Assembly: GCF_001045465.1 (NCBI RefSeq)
Contig: NZ_LFND01000003.1
Span: forward strand, 806,001 to 870,000
DNA: 64,000 bases
Source: Chryseobacterium angstadtii
GTDB taxonomy: Bacteria > Bacteroidota > Bacteroidia > Flavobacteriales > Weeksellaceae
Direction: 5' to 3'
Below are positions 1-8,330 of this stretch, one piece after another. The notes beneath the pieces are model-generated. The model did not search any database. It worked only from the letters and a program-made list of their open reading frames with translations, and was not told the DNA's origin. Each line of letters opens with the position of its first letter. The first letter of the stretch is position 1. The translations under genes were made by a program, and so were the position numbers.

Positions 1-75
1 TAGGGGATAGGAAAATAAAACACCCACGGACCCATTTTTGTATTATTATTTACATAATCACAAAAATATAGTATT

Positions 76-627
76 ATGAATACGAACAGACTCTCCAAAA
101 CAATTGAAAAAGCACTTAGTGATCAGATGAACAAAGAAATTCACGCGTCCCATGTTTTCCTGTCTTACGGAATATGGGCAGATGATAAAGGATATCAGGG
201 TATCGCCAATTTCCTTTACAGACATTCGCAGGAAGAAAGAAATCACTCCATTAAATTTATGGAGTATGTGCTGAACAGAGGAGGAAAGCCCAAAGTAAGT
301 GCCATTCCGGCTCCTCCCGCTGATCCGGATTCTCTGACAGCCTGTTTCGATGGGGTATTCAAACATGAGGTAGATAATACAACGGCTATCTACAAAATTG
401 TTGACCTCGCTCTAAAAGAAAAAGACTGGGCCACCTGGAATTTCATGCAGTGGTTTGTACAGGAGCAGATTGAGGAAGAAACACTGGCTGCCAGCCTTAT
501 AGATAAACTTAAAATTGCAGGAGGAGACAGAGCAACGGATGAATCTTTATTTACTTTAGATAAAGCGTTACAGGAAGCTCCGAATGATGTCCTGCTGGCT
601 CAGGATGCTACAGGAACCAATCCTTAA
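76..627 (+). CDS. Ferritin (iron-storage ferroxidase)
   Basis: This 183-residue cytosolic protein is a bacterial non-haem ferritin, which oxidises Fe(II) and stores it as a mineral in a 24-subunit shell. When the protein is numbered from its first Met, all six ferroxidase-centre ligands of the E. coli FtnA type are visible at matching spacing: Glu21, Glu54, His57, Glu98, Gln131 and Glu134. The length is slightly above the usual 165-175 residues because of a short extra C-terminal tail ending in Asn-Pro. The gene stands alone and is followed by an intrinsic terminator. Its promoter lies too close to the window edge to judge. The assignment to the ferritin family is firm; the iron-storage role is family knowledge. 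Confidence 0.96.
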   Translation: MNTNRLSKTIEKALSDQMNKEIHASHVFLSYGIWADDKGYQGIANFLYRHSQEERNHSIKFMEYVLNRGGKPKVSAIPAPPADPDSLTACFDGVFKHEVDNTTAIYKIVDLALKEKDWATWNFMQWFVQEQIEEETLAASLIDKLKIAGGDRATDESLFTLDKALQEAPNDVLLAQDATGTNP

Positions 628-656
628 AAGCCTTTTGGTGAAGAGAAATTTATTTG

Positions 657-688
657 AAAATCTGTCAAAATATGAGCAGATTTTTTTA
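657..688 (+). terminator. Intrinsic terminator after ferritin
   Basis: The arms AAAATCTG (657-664) and CAGATTTT (677-684) pair across a 12-nt loop and run into a T tract. It closes the ferritin transcript before the ychF promoter. Confidence 0.7.
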
Positions 689-712
689 TTATGAATCTCC
701 CTTTAAAATCAC

Positions 713-720
713 TATCTTTG
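713..720 (+). promoter_or_regulatory. Promoter -7 element for ychF
   Basis: TATCTTTG matches the Bacteroidetes -7 consensus TAnnTTTG exactly. It lies about 110 nt before the ychF start, implying a roughly 100-nt 5' leader. No clear TTTG at -33 is seen. Confidence 0.45.
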
Positions 721-830
721 CAGGCTGAAAGTTCAATGGTCCTGAGCAGATAAAGGATAACTTTACACGTAAGACCCTGAACCATGAACTTTAATCGTAT
801 CATTGAACATTAAACTTTGAATTTTACAAT

Positions 831-1922
831 ATGAAATGTGGAATTGTAGGCCTTCCGAATGTAGGTAAATCAACGCTTTTTAACTGCCTGAGCAATGCAA
901 AAGCACAGTCTGCGAACTATCCTTTCTGTACCATAGAACCGAACTTAGGAACGGTATCTGTACCGGATCACAGATTGTTTGAACTGGAGAAATTAGTAAA
1001 TCCTGAAAGAGTACTTCCGGCTGTAGTTGAAATTGTTGACATTGCAGGTCTTGTAAAAGGAGCCAGCAAAGGAGAAGGTTTAGGAAACCAGTTCTTAGCC
1101 AATATCCGCGAATGTGAAGCCATTATCCATGTTTTAAGGTGCTTTGACAACGGTAATATCATCCATGTGGAAGGTTCTGTAGATCCAATGAGAGACAAAG
1201 AAATCATTGATATCGAATTACAGCTTAAAGACCTTGAAACTGTTGGAAAAGCTGTTGAAAAAGCTAAAAAATTCATCAAATCCGGAAAGAAAGATGATAT
1301 TCTGGTATATGAAACGCTTCAAAGTCTGGAGAAATTCATTGAGAATGGTAAGAATGCAAGAGAGTTTCCGGTCAATGACTTAACGAAACCTATCATTGAT
1401 GATATTCAGCTTTTAACCAAAAAGCCTGTATTATATGTTTGTAATGTAGATGAAAACTCTATCAAAAACGGAAACGAATGGATAGAGAAAATTGATGCAA
1501 TGGCTAAAAACGAAGGGGCAGAAATTGTGGTACTAGCAGCACAGATCGAGGCAGATATCAACGAGCTTGAAACCTATGAAGAAAGAGAGATCTTCCTTGA
1601 AGAACTTGGTCTTGAAGAGCCGGGAGTAAACCGTCTGATCAGAAAAGCTTATGATCTGTTGAAACTTCAGACCTATTTTACTGCCGGAGTGAAAGAAGTT
1701 AGAGCCTGGACAATAGGACAGGGATGGACAGCTCCACAGGCTGCCGGAGTAATCCACACCGATTTCGAAAAAGGTTTCATCCGTGCGGAAGTCATCAAGT
1801 TTGATGATTATGTAACTTATGGCTCGGAATTAAAAATTAAAGAAGCCGGAAAACTTTCGGTAGAAGGTAAAGAATACATCGTTCAGGATGGTGATATTAT
1901 GCACTTCAGATTCAACGTATAA
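831..1922 (+). CDS. ychF: Redox-regulated ATPase YchF (Obg-family P-loop protein)
   Basis: This 363-residue protein is YchF/OLA1, a ribosome-associated P-loop NTPase of the Obg family that prefers ATP over GTP. The Walker A motif GLPNVGKST is at residues 7-15, a DIAG switch region follows at about 70, and the NVDE motif near 205 replaces the usual NKxD. That replacement is the known basis of the relaxed nucleotide preference. The C-terminal third carries the TGS-type domain. The length is the family's usual 363 residues. The gene is monocistronic, with its own promoter candidate upstream and a strong terminator downstream. Family identification is secure; the exact cellular role (translation or stress) is family knowledge. 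Confidence 0.98.
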   Translation: MKCGIVGLPNVGKSTLFNCLSNAKAQSANYPFCTIEPNLGTVSVPDHRLFELEKLVNPERVLPAVVEIVDIAGLVKGASKGEGLGNQFLANIRECEAIIHVLRCFDNGNIIHVEGSVDPMRDKEIIDIELQLKDLETVGKAVEKAKKFIKSGKKDDILVYETLQSLEKFIENGKNAREFPVNDLTKPIIDDIQLLTKKPVLYVCNVDENSIKNGNEWIEKIDAMAKNEGAEIVVLAAQIEADINELETYEEREIFLEELGLEEPGVNRLIRKAYDLLKLQTYFTAGVKEVRAWTIGQGWTAPQAAGVIHTDFEKGFIRAEVIKFDDYVTYGSELKIKEAGKLSVEGKEYIVQDGDIMHFRFNV

Positions 1923-1952
1923 AAGTATATTAAAGTTAGTTATAAATAAAAG

Positions 1953-1984
1953 CCGCTTCAGAGACCTTCTCTGAAGCGGTTTTT
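1953..1984 (+). terminator. Strong intrinsic terminator after ychF
   Basis: A perfect 12-bp stem (1953-1964 with 1968-1979) with a 3-nt loop is followed by five T residues, ending the ychF transcript. Confidence 0.9.
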
Positions 1985-2010
1985 GCTTATTTTAAGTTGT
2001 AGAAGGTAGT

Positions 2011-2178
2011 CTATATGGGATCTATGATGATCACCTGGCACTGAACTTCCGCACAGCCTCTTCCATATTTTCTGCATTCCCCTGTTGCAGGATCAATACA
2101 CATTTCTTTACCTCCTGTAATAACTCTTAACTCTCTTTTGGTTAATTTTTTCCCGTTGTTTAAACTGTTGTTTTTCAT
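2011..2178 (-). CDS. GG-leader Cys-rich bacteriocin-like peptide A
   Basis: This 55-residue open frame encodes a double-glycine leader peptide. Residues 1-23 resemble the Chryseobacterium bacteriocin-like leader: a basic stretch GKKLTKRELR followed by ITGG at 20-23. The remaining 32 residues form a putative core with four Cys at 27, 35, 42 and 47. The Cys positions match those of peptide C (2570-2734) exactly, with a shared CIDPxTGxCRK start and GCAxxQC centre. By family analogy the leader would be cut after GG and the core exported. No modification enzyme or exporter lies beside it. It is shorter than most ORF cut-offs. Function is unknown. Confidence 0.8.
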   Translation of the reverse strand: MKNNSLNNGKKLTKRELRVITGGKEMCIDPATGECRKYGRGCAEVQCQVIIIDPI

Positions 2179-2225
2179 GTTTATCTGGTTTTAGTTTGTT
2201 TAAATTTTAAAGAGCTGTTTGTAGA

Positions 2226-2417
2226 CTAAGGTTGTGGTCTGCACTCTTTTTGTGCACAGGATTTGGAAATAATTGTGCATCCGTTTGGATCCGAAGAAGG
2301 CTCACATGGATAGTCAGGGCAAAGAACAGGCTGTACACAGTTCAGTAAACCTCCGGCAATTGTTTTTAATTGTTTTTTACTTAGTTTTTTTCCGCTCTGT
2401 AAAAATAGGTTTGTCAT
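2226..2417 (-). CDS. GG-leader Cys-rich bacteriocin-like peptide B
   Basis: This 63-residue peptide has a 23-residue leader with the motif GKKLSKKQLK followed by IAGG at 20-23. Its core carries six Cys (27, 33, 38, 47, 54, 59) and several Pro. The C-terminal half, around GC-SCAQKEC, resembles the cores of peptides A and C, so the three genes look like diverged tandem copies, with B carrying an insertion. It is probably secreted after GG cleavage by a C39-type peptidase/transporter encoded elsewhere (family inference). Its upstream region shares a motif with the upstream region of C. Whether it is antibacterial, a signal or a metal binder cannot be told. Confidence 0.82.
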   Translation of the reverse strand: MTNLFLQSGKKLSKKQLKTIAGGLLNCVQPVLCPDYPCEPSSDPNGCTIISKSCAQKECRPQP

Positions 2418-2527
2418 TATTATGATTTTTAGTGTGTTAGTTGGATGACTAAGTTATGAAAAATATTCACATATATCACCTAATGAAGAAAAAATATTCT
2501 AATGTGGCAATTGATAATAAAAATGCA

Positions 2528-2555
2528 TAAAAAAACCGCTCAATCACTGAACGGT
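2528..2555 (-). terminator. Weak intrinsic terminator after peptide C
   Basis: Read on the minus strand, AACCG and CGGTT arms with an inner TCA/TGA pairing form an interrupted stem, followed by a T6 run. It lies just past the stop codon of the 54-residue leader peptide. Confidence 0.5.
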
Positions 2556-2569
2556 TTCTGTTTTAATTT

Positions 2570-2734
2570 CTATAAAGGATCAATGATAGGTCTGCACTGT
2601 AGCTGAGCGCAGCCCATTGATATTTTCCTGCAGCCTCCGGTCATGGGATCAATACAGTCCATTAATCCTCCGGTGATGCTTCTTAACTGCTTTTTGTTCA
2701 GTTTTGTTCCTTTCTGTAAATTCTGATTTTTCAT
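2570..2734 (-). CDS. GG-leader Cys-rich bacteriocin-like peptide C
   Basis: This 54-residue peptide has a leader ending in ITGG (20-23), preceded by a basic KLNKKQLR stretch. Its four-Cys core (27, 35, 42, 47) is collinear with peptide A, including the CIDPMTGGCRK and GCAQLQC segments and the terminal IIDP. The gene is the most upstream of the three minus-strand leader genes. A hairpin with a T run follows it, so each gene may be transcribed separately. It is too short for common ORF thresholds but clearly conserved with its neighbours. Product fate and function are inferred only from the GG-leader family. Confidence 0.8.
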   Translation of the reverse strand: MKNQNLQKGTKLNKKQLRSITGGLMDCIDPMTGGCRKISMGCAQLQCRPIIDPL

Positions 2735-2841
2735 TGTTTTGATTTTTAGTGAGTTAGTTAAATCTAAATTAAAGAAAATATTTAAAAATACATCACCGGA
2801 TGTAGAAAAAAGTAAAACTGAATTTTATTTTCAAATCCCGA

Positions 2842-2857
2842 TAACTTTGTATATTTG
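2842..2857 (+). promoter_or_regulatory. Two tandem -7 elements before AraC regulator
   Basis: TAACTTTG (2842-2849) and TATATTTG (2850-2857) both match TAnnTTTG. They place a start site near 2864, which favours the ATG at 2878 as the translation start. Confidence 0.45.
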
Positions 2858-2877
2858 AATTTTACAAATTGCCGGTT

Positions 2878-3816
2878 ATGGAAAAAATGGCTCATGCTTC
2901 CCTTGAAGATTTTTATAAAGAGATGGCAGCCAAACTGGGAAAAGACCTTGAAAGTATCTTCCCCAAAGGACTGCACAAAGATATCGGACACTTTAATGTA
3001 TTCGATATCAGACAAACCATTGAAAGGGTAAAAGCAACCTCCGAAATGCCTTACAACAGAAGGAAATACTATAAAATCAGTCTCATCAGAGGGCGGAACA
3101 GGGCAGAATATGCAGATAAAATTATAGCTATCAAAAAAAATGCATTGTTATTTGCAACACCAAAAGTTCCGTATCACTGGGTTCCTGAAGATCCGGATCA
3201 GTCGGGGAGTTTCTGTGTATTTACAGAAGATTTTTTTATTAAGGCCCAATCCCGGTTTTCACTGGAAGAACTTCCTATTTTCCAGCCCGGAAATATCCCG
3301 CTATTTGAGATTGATGATGAACTGGCTAATGAAATAGAAATCCTGTTTACCAAGATCAAAAAAGAAATAGATTCTGATTATGTGTTCAAATATGATCTCA
3401 TCAGAAATTATGTTCTGGAACTTATTCATTATGGACAGAAACTTCAGCCTGCTGCAAAGCTTTCGGCTTCCAATGATGCTTCATTAAGGGTGGTTTCATT
3501 ATTCATTGAACTTCTGGAAAGACAGTTTCCTATAGAATCTTCCGAACAGAGGCTGCGTTTGAAAACCGCAAAAGATTATGCAGACAGACTGGCGGTTCAT
3601 GTGAATTATTTAAATAAAAAATTAAAAGAGAGCACAGGAAAAACAACCACCGAACTCATTGCAGATCGCATGGTGCAGGAAGCTAAAATTATGCTGAGAC
3701 AAACCAGATGGAATGTTTCAGAAATTTCTTATGCGTTGGGGTTTGAAGAAATTGCCCACTTTTCCAATTTTTTTAAAAGAAAAACATCCTTCACTCCAAT
3801 GGAATTCCGGTCATGA
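2878..3816 (+). CDS. AraC-family transcriptional regulator
   Basis: This 312-residue protein is a DNA-binding regulator. The C-terminal hundred residues hold two helix-turn-helix units of the AraC type: the first around YADRLAVHVNYLNKKLKE, the second around VSEISYALGFEE followed by the usual FSNFFKR and TPMEFR. The N-terminal part is an effector-binding fold of the cupin type (inferred). I chose the ATG at 2878 over a TTG nine bases upstream because promoter elements end at 2857. The SDR gene at 3915 follows on the same strand at about 100 bp, a common arrangement in which the regulator controls the oxidoreductase. The ligand is unknown. Confidence 0.9.
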   Translation: MEKMAHASLEDFYKEMAAKLGKDLESIFPKGLHKDIGHFNVFDIRQTIERVKATSEMPYNRRKYYKISLIRGRNRAEYADKIIAIKKNALLFATPKVPYHWVPEDPDQSGSFCVFTEDFFIKAQSRFSLEELPIFQPGNIPLFEIDDELANEIEILFTKIKKEIDSDYVFKYDLIRNYVLELIHYGQKLQPAAKLSASNDASLRVVSLFIELLERQFPIESSEQRLRLKTAKDYADRLAVHVNYLNKKLKESTGKTTTELIADRMVQEAKIMLRQTRWNVSEISYALGFEEIAHFSNFFKRKTSFTPMEFRS

Positions 3817-3914
3817 TTTGAATTTTGCAAATTTCAGATTGATTCAGGCAAGTGTTTCCTCTCCGGAATTTCCCAACTTTGTACCATTAAATAAAAGAAA
3901 CAAACAATAAAAAG

Positions 3915-4679
3915 ATGAATACAAAATCAAAAATTGCATTAATAACCGGCGGAAGCCGTGGATTGGGAAAAAACGCAGCTCTTAAAGTGGCTCAAAAAGG
4001 GCTGGATGTTATTATTACCTATAAAAACAGCCGTGAAGAAGCCGATGCAGTGGTAAATGAAATCAAAGGAATGGGACAAAAAGCCTTTGCCCTTCAATTG
4101 GATACCAGAGACGTAAAAAGCTTTGATGCATTCGTGAAAAACGTTACAGATCATTTGGAAAGTGAAACCGGAAGCTCCAACATCGATTTCCTGATCAATA
4201 ATGCGGGAACAGGTTTATATTCTCCCATTATGGAAACTACAGAGGAGCAGTTTGATGATATGGTCAATATCCACATTAAAGGTGTTTTTTTCCTGACACA
4301 AAAAATGCTTCCTTTTATCAATGATGGTGGCGGAATTGTTAATATTTCCTCAGGGCTTGCGAGATTTGCCCTGCCGGGATCATCCGTTTACGGTTCCATG
4401 AAAGCAGGTGTTGAGATGCTTACCAAATATATGGCAAAAGAACTTGGAGCCCGTAAAATCAAAGCTAACGTTATTGCTCCGGGAGCTATCGAGACCGATT
4501 TTGGCGGCGGTAGAACCAGAGATGATCAAGGAGTGAATTCAATGATATCCAGTATTACGGCGTTGGGAAGAGCCGGACTTCCGGATGATATAGGAGGTAT
4601 TGTAGCTTTCCTTTGTACGGATGATGCAGGATGGATTACGGGGCAGAGAATAGAGGCTTCGGGAGGAATGTTTTTGTAG
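3915..4679 (+). CDS. SDR-family NAD(P)-dependent oxidoreductase
   Basis: This 254-residue cytosolic enzyme is a classical short-chain dehydrogenase/reductase. The cofactor-binding TGGSRGLG motif is at residues 11-18, the NNAG motif lies near 95, and the catalytic Ser and YxxxK (YGSMK) are near 150-165. The C-terminal GWITGQRIEASGG segment is typical of FabG-like members. It lies downstream of the AraC regulator and may be its target. The substrate cannot be told from sequence; FabG-like SDRs in this position often act on xenobiotic or short carbonyl compounds. Confidence 0.93.
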   Translation: MNTKSKIALITGGSRGLGKNAALKVAQKGLDVIITYKNSREEADAVVNEIKGMGQKAFALQLDTRDVKSFDAFVKNVTDHLESETGSSNIDFLINNAGTGLYSPIMETTEEQFDDMVNIHIKGVFFLTQKMLPFINDGGGIVNISSGLARFALPGSSVYGSMKAGVEMLTKYMAKELGARKIKANVIAPGAIETDFGGGRTRDDQGVNSMISSITALGRAGLPDDIGGIVAFLCTDDAGWITGQRIEASGGMFL

Positions 4680-4703
4680 AATCTAAAAAGCAATAAGGCT
4701 GAA

Positions 4704-4757
4704 AGGCAAAAGGGTAAAAAGGTAAATAAGCAAATAAGCCTTTTTACCCTTTCGCCT
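4704..4757. terminator. Purine/pyrimidine hairpin between SDR and cls
   Basis: A perfect 14-bp stem (4709-4722 with 4739-4752), extended by AGGC/GCCT past one mismatch, has a 16-nt loop. The right arm is repeated in part just downstream (TACCCTTTTA). It probably terminates the SDR transcript, although no clean T tract follows. Confidence 0.5.
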
Positions 4758-4796
4758 GTTTACCCTTTTACTTATCTTTATATAAAAATAGAACCC

Positions 4797-6260
4797 ATGT
4801 TTAAAGAATTTCTAGATCAGTTTCCTTACATTCTTATCGGTCTGGAGGTTCTTTATCTTTTGGGAATTATTTTTCTGTCGGGTAAAATCATTATGGATAC
4901 CCGGAATACCAGTAAGACGCTTGCCTATTTAATGCTGATTATCTTTCTCCCAATCGTAGGAATCATTATCTATTTCGTATTTGGGGTGAACTATAGAAAA
5001 AATAAGTTCTATACGTTCAAAATAGAAAGAAACGAACAGGTTTATCAGGCGGTAAGCAACTATATCCGCAAGACCCATGATAAGACATTGGAAACTCATA
5101 AAGAAGTTATAGACCCTTTTTTAACGACGGTTAATTTTCTCTACAAGGCAGGTCATTCCCCGCTATCGGAAGGAAATCATGCGGAAGTACTGATCAATGG
5201 GGAAGGGAAATTTGAAAAGGTTTTTGAAGTTCTTGAAAAAGCTGCTCATCATATCCATTTGGAATATTATATCTATGATAATGACGAAATAGGAAACAGG
5301 CTGGCCGATTTGCTGATCAGAAAAGCAGCGGAAGGAGTGGTGATCCGTTTTCTTTACGATGATATGGGCAGCGGAAAAATAGGAAGAAATCTGTTGAAAA
5401 GATTGAAAAACGGAGGAGTAGAAGTATCTCCGGTGAATAAAATCACGTTCAGGTTGCTGGCGAACAGAGTTAACTACAGAGACCACAGAAAAATAATTAT
5501 TGTGGATGGTGCGGAAGTTTTTACGGGCGGAATCAATGTTTCGGATAAATATATCAATCCTAATTCCCATCAATATTGGAGGGATGTTCATCTGTATATG
5601 AAAGGGGAAGCCGCTTTCTATTTTCAGTTTTTATTTTTCAGCAACTGGATTTTTGCAACGGAAAAGATTCCTGAAATCTCACCGCTTTATTTTACAGGAA
5701 AAAAGGAAAACGGAACTTCGCTTATTCAGACTGCGGCCAGCGGTCCGGATACCAAACCTTCCATTATGCTGAGTACAGCTTCTGCAGTACTTTCTGCCAA
5801 AAAAAGAATCTATATTGTTACGCCCTATTTTATTCCGGTTGAAACCGTTCTGAATGCCATTAAACAGGCTGCCATTTCGGGAGTAGATGTAAGACTTATG
5901 GTTCCGAAATCCGGTGATTCAGTCATTGTTAACGCGGCGGCTTATTCCTATTACGAAGAACTTTTGGAGAGTAACGTAAGGGTTTTCTTTTATACCAAAG
6001 GATTTATTCATGCCAAAACCATGATCATAGACGATCTCTTTTCCTCAGTCGGAACAGCGAATATGGACGTCAGAAGCCAGGAATTGAATTTTGAGGTCAA
6101 TGCTTTGGTTTTTGATGAAAAGATCAACGGAAAACTTCAGGATCTGTTTCATGAAGATATGAAGGACTGTGAAGAAATTTTCCTTGATTCATGGAAAAAA
6201 AGGCCGGGTTACAAAGTCTTTTTTGAACATATGGCCAGATTGCTTTCTCCTCTTATATAA
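4797..6260 (+). CDS. cls: Cardiolipin synthase (phospholipase D family)
   Basis: This 487-residue membrane enzyme should join two phosphatidylglycerol molecules into cardiolipin and glycerol. Two N-terminal membrane segments (about 10-30 and 42-65) are followed by two phospholipase D repeats. The first active-site motif is in HRKIIIVDG (near 230) and the second is in HAKTMIIDD (near 405), each with its downstream Gly-Gly/Thr and Asn residues. Length and order match bacterial ClsA-type enzymes. A TATCTTTA element at 4773-4780 may be its promoter. The gene converges on the aminotransferase with only 4 bp between stop codons. Confidence 0.95.
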   Translation: MFKEFLDQFPYILIGLEVLYLLGIIFLSGKIIMDTRNTSKTLAYLMLIIFLPIVGIIIYFVFGVNYRKNKFYTFKIERNEQVYQAVSNYIRKTHDKTLETHKEVIDPFLTTVNFLYKAGHSPLSEGNHAEVLINGEGKFEKVFEVLEKAAHHIHLEYYIYDNDEIGNRLADLLIRKAAEGVVIRFLYDDMGSGKIGRNLLKRLKNGGVEVSPVNKITFRLLANRVNYRDHRKIIIVDGAEVFTGGINVSDKYINPNSHQYWRDVHLYMKGEAAFYFQFLFFSNWIFATEKIPEISPLYFTGKKENGTSLIQTAASGPDTKPSIMLSTASAVLSAKKRIYIVTPYFIPVETVLNAIKQAAISGVDVRLMVPKSGDSVIVNAAAYSYYEELLESNVRVFFYTKGFIHAKTMIIDDLFSSVGTANMDVRSQELNFEVNALVFDEKINGKLQDLFHEDMKDCEEIFLDSWKKRPGYKVFFEHMARLLSPLI

Positions 6261-6264
6261 AAAT

Positions 6265-7413
6265 TTAAAGTCTGGAAAGATTTTCTATTGCTTTCTCTAA
6301 TGTTTCCTGTTTCTTCGCAAAACATAATCTGATGACATGATCATTTCTTTTGTTTTTGTAAAAAGATGAAAAAGGTACACTTGCCACCTTATGATTGATC
6401 GTTAATTCAGAAGCAAAATCAAAATCATTTTTATCAGAAATTTTATCATAGGTAAGTGCCTGGAAGTAGGTTCCTTCACAATCGAGGAGCCCAAAAGAGG
6501 TTCCGGCAAGCCCTTTTCTTAAAAAGTCTCTTTTTTCCTGGAAAAAATGGTTCAGGTTTTTATAATGCTCATCATTTTTCATGTATTCCGCTAAAGCCAG
6601 CTGAATGGGCGTATTAACACAGAAAACATTGAACTGGTGTACTTTCCTGAATTCATCAGTAAGGTTTTTAGGAGCTGCACAATAACCGGTTTTCCAGCCT
6701 GTGACATGGAAAAGTTTCCCGAAGGAAGCCACAAGAAGACTTCTTTCTTTCAACTCAGGATACTGGCAGATACTCAGATGCTGTTTCCCATCAAATACGA
6801 TGTTTTCATAAACTTCATCACTCAGGATAAGGATTGAGGTGTCTTTGACAAGTTTGATAAGCTCCTGAAGATCATTTTCCTTTAAAATCCTTCCCGAAGG
6901 ATTATTCGGATTATTCAGAATGATCATCTTCGTTTTTTCATTAACCAGATCTTTTACGGTATTCCAGTCGATTTCATAATCCGGAGCTTTCATTTCAAAA
7001 CGTTTTACAATTCCTCCGAAAAGCTCTACCGTAGGTTCATAGCAGTCATAAGCCGGTTCAAAAATAATCACTTCATCATCTTTTTTTACAAAAGTGGCAA
7101 TCGCCGTAAAAATAGCCTGAGTTCCTCCAGCTGTAATTGTGATTTCAGAATCCGGATGGTAGATGGCCTGATGGCTGTTTTCAATTTTTCTGGCGATCTC
7201 TTCCTTTAACGGGATCATTCCGCCCATCGGAGCGTATTGATTGAATCCTTTTTTAATGAAATAGTCTACGTGATTCAATAGTTCAGCATCGGGCATGAAA
7301 TCCGGAAATCCCTGAGAAAGATTAATCGCTTCATTTTCATTGGCAAGCTGCGTCATCTGGCTGAAAATAGTAGTGCCTACATTAGAAAGTTTGGATAGAG
7401 GAAGTTGTATCAT
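6265..7413 (-). CDS. Methionine aminotransferase (class I/II PLP enzyme)
   Basis: This 382-residue cytosolic PLP enzyme belongs to the fold-type I aminotransferases. Visible signatures are the NNPNNPSG segment near 165, the DEVYE motif near 200, and the Schiff-base Lys in SFGKLFHVTGWKTGY near 230. N-terminal features (NLSQGFPDF, YAPMGG) are those of the YbdL/methionine aminotransferase group, which transaminates methionine and related amino acids with 2-oxo acids. Substrate choice is family inference. It converges with cls and no separate terminator fits in the 4-bp gap. Confidence 0.92.
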   Translation of the reverse strand: MIQLPLSKLSNVGTTIFSQMTQLANENEAINLSQGFPDFMPDAELLNHVDYFIKKGFNQYAPMGGMIPLKEEIARKIENSHQAIYHPDSEITITAGGTQAIFTAIATFVKKDDEVIIFEPAYDCYEPTVELFGGIVKRFEMKAPDYEIDWNTVKDLVNEKTKMIILNNPNNPSGRILKENDLQELIKLVKDTSILILSDEVYENIVFDGKQHLSICQYPELKERSLLVASFGKLFHVTGWKTGYCAAPKNLTDEFRKVHQFNVFCVNTPIQLALAEYMKNDEHYKNLNHFFQEKRDFLRKGLAGTSFGLLDCEGTYFQALTYDKISDKNDFDFASELTINHKVASVPFSSFYKNKRNDHVIRLCFAKKQETLEKAIENLSRL

Positions 7414-7475
7414 GAAGATCTGTTTTGGTGATCCGAATTTAATTTATTTTTTGCAATCATGAAACAGACTTATGC

Positions 7476-7503
7476 AAAAAAGGCCGTTTCTTTCGAAACA
7501 GCC
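7476..7503 (-). terminator. Intrinsic terminator after the 267-residue-class lipoprotein gene
   Basis: On the minus strand a 9-bp stem (one G-U pair) with a GAAA loop is followed by six T. It ends the transcript of the lipoprotein gene at 7524-8330. Confidence 0.85.
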
Positions 7504-7523
7504 TGCTATTTATTTTGCGATAT

Positions 7524-8330
7524 TTAAAACAGAATCATGGATTCTACTTTGTTGTTTACAAAACCAAGAATTCCCCAGAACATGACGGTAGAGCCTCCCC
7601 ATCCGGAAAGAGATACCAGATGTTTTCTGAAAAACTTTTTATCATAAAGGTGTTCCACCATATAAAGATGCTGTCTCTTGTAGCATCCTATTTTATTATT
7701 CCAGTTGTCGAAGAACCAGAATCCTAGAGTAGGAGTTAGTGGTGACATCACATATTTGTTGGATCCGTAAGGAACAATATCATCATACACTCTAAGCCAT
7801 CCCGGACCAAATGCTCCGAAAAATAGCTGATACTGCTGTTTTTCAAAGTTGTAATAACTATCCGGAAGCTGTTCTCCCGCTTCAGCCATCTGAACTAATC
7901 CGTTTACTTCGGCGTATTTCTGAATGGATTCATTAAAAGCTTTTGTTTCGCGGAATTTCAAACCGTTTTGATCTCCGTAAATAAGATACTTTTCTTCGGT
8001 TGTAAAAGTTCTCACGGTAATCAGTGCAGACTGGTCGACCGGATTTTTTACCAGAGAAGCAACCGGGAATTTGTCTTCCAGATTATCAATGACATTCACT
8101 GGCTGTCCGTCTGAGAAATACTGGATTTTAATTTTATTAACGTCTATGCCGTCCTGTGCAAATTCTTGTACTACCTCTGGCGGTGGAGGAGGAAAGTTGG
8201 AAGATTCATTCTTGCTTAAAACGGTGGATTGAGCAGCCGGCTCTTCAAGTTGTTCGTTGTTGTCGCGGCATCCCGATAAAAGGAAAAGGCCGGCAGACAA
8301 TGCTAGAATTGCAATGTTTCTGATTTTCAT
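7524..8330 (-). CDS. Hypothetical lipoprotein
   Basis: This 268-residue protein begins with a lipoprotein signal peptide: a basic start, a hydrophobic stretch and the lipobox LLSGC, which places the lipidated Cys at 21. The mature N-terminus is acidic and Ser/Pro-rich, including five consecutive Pro near 50. No known catalytic motif is recognised. A C-terminal segment rich in aromatic and Gly residues (GWGGSTVMFWGILGF) could be membrane-associated. The gene stands alone on the minus strand with its own terminator. Function is unknown; export to the envelope is well supported. Confidence 0.85.
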   Translation of the reverse strand: MKIRNIAILALSAGLFLLSGCRDNNEQLEEPAAQSTVLSKNESSNFPPPPPEVVQEFAQDGIDVNKIKIQYFSDGQPVNVIDNLEDKFPVASLVKNPVDQSALITVRTFTTEEKYLIYGDQNGLKFRETKAFNESIQKYAEVNGLVQMAEAGEQLPDSYYNFEKQQYQLFFGAFGPGWLRVYDDIVPYGSNKYVMSPLTPTLGFWFFDNWNNKIGCYKRQHLYMVEHLYDKKFFRKHLVSLSGWGGSTVMFWGILGFVNNKVESMILF

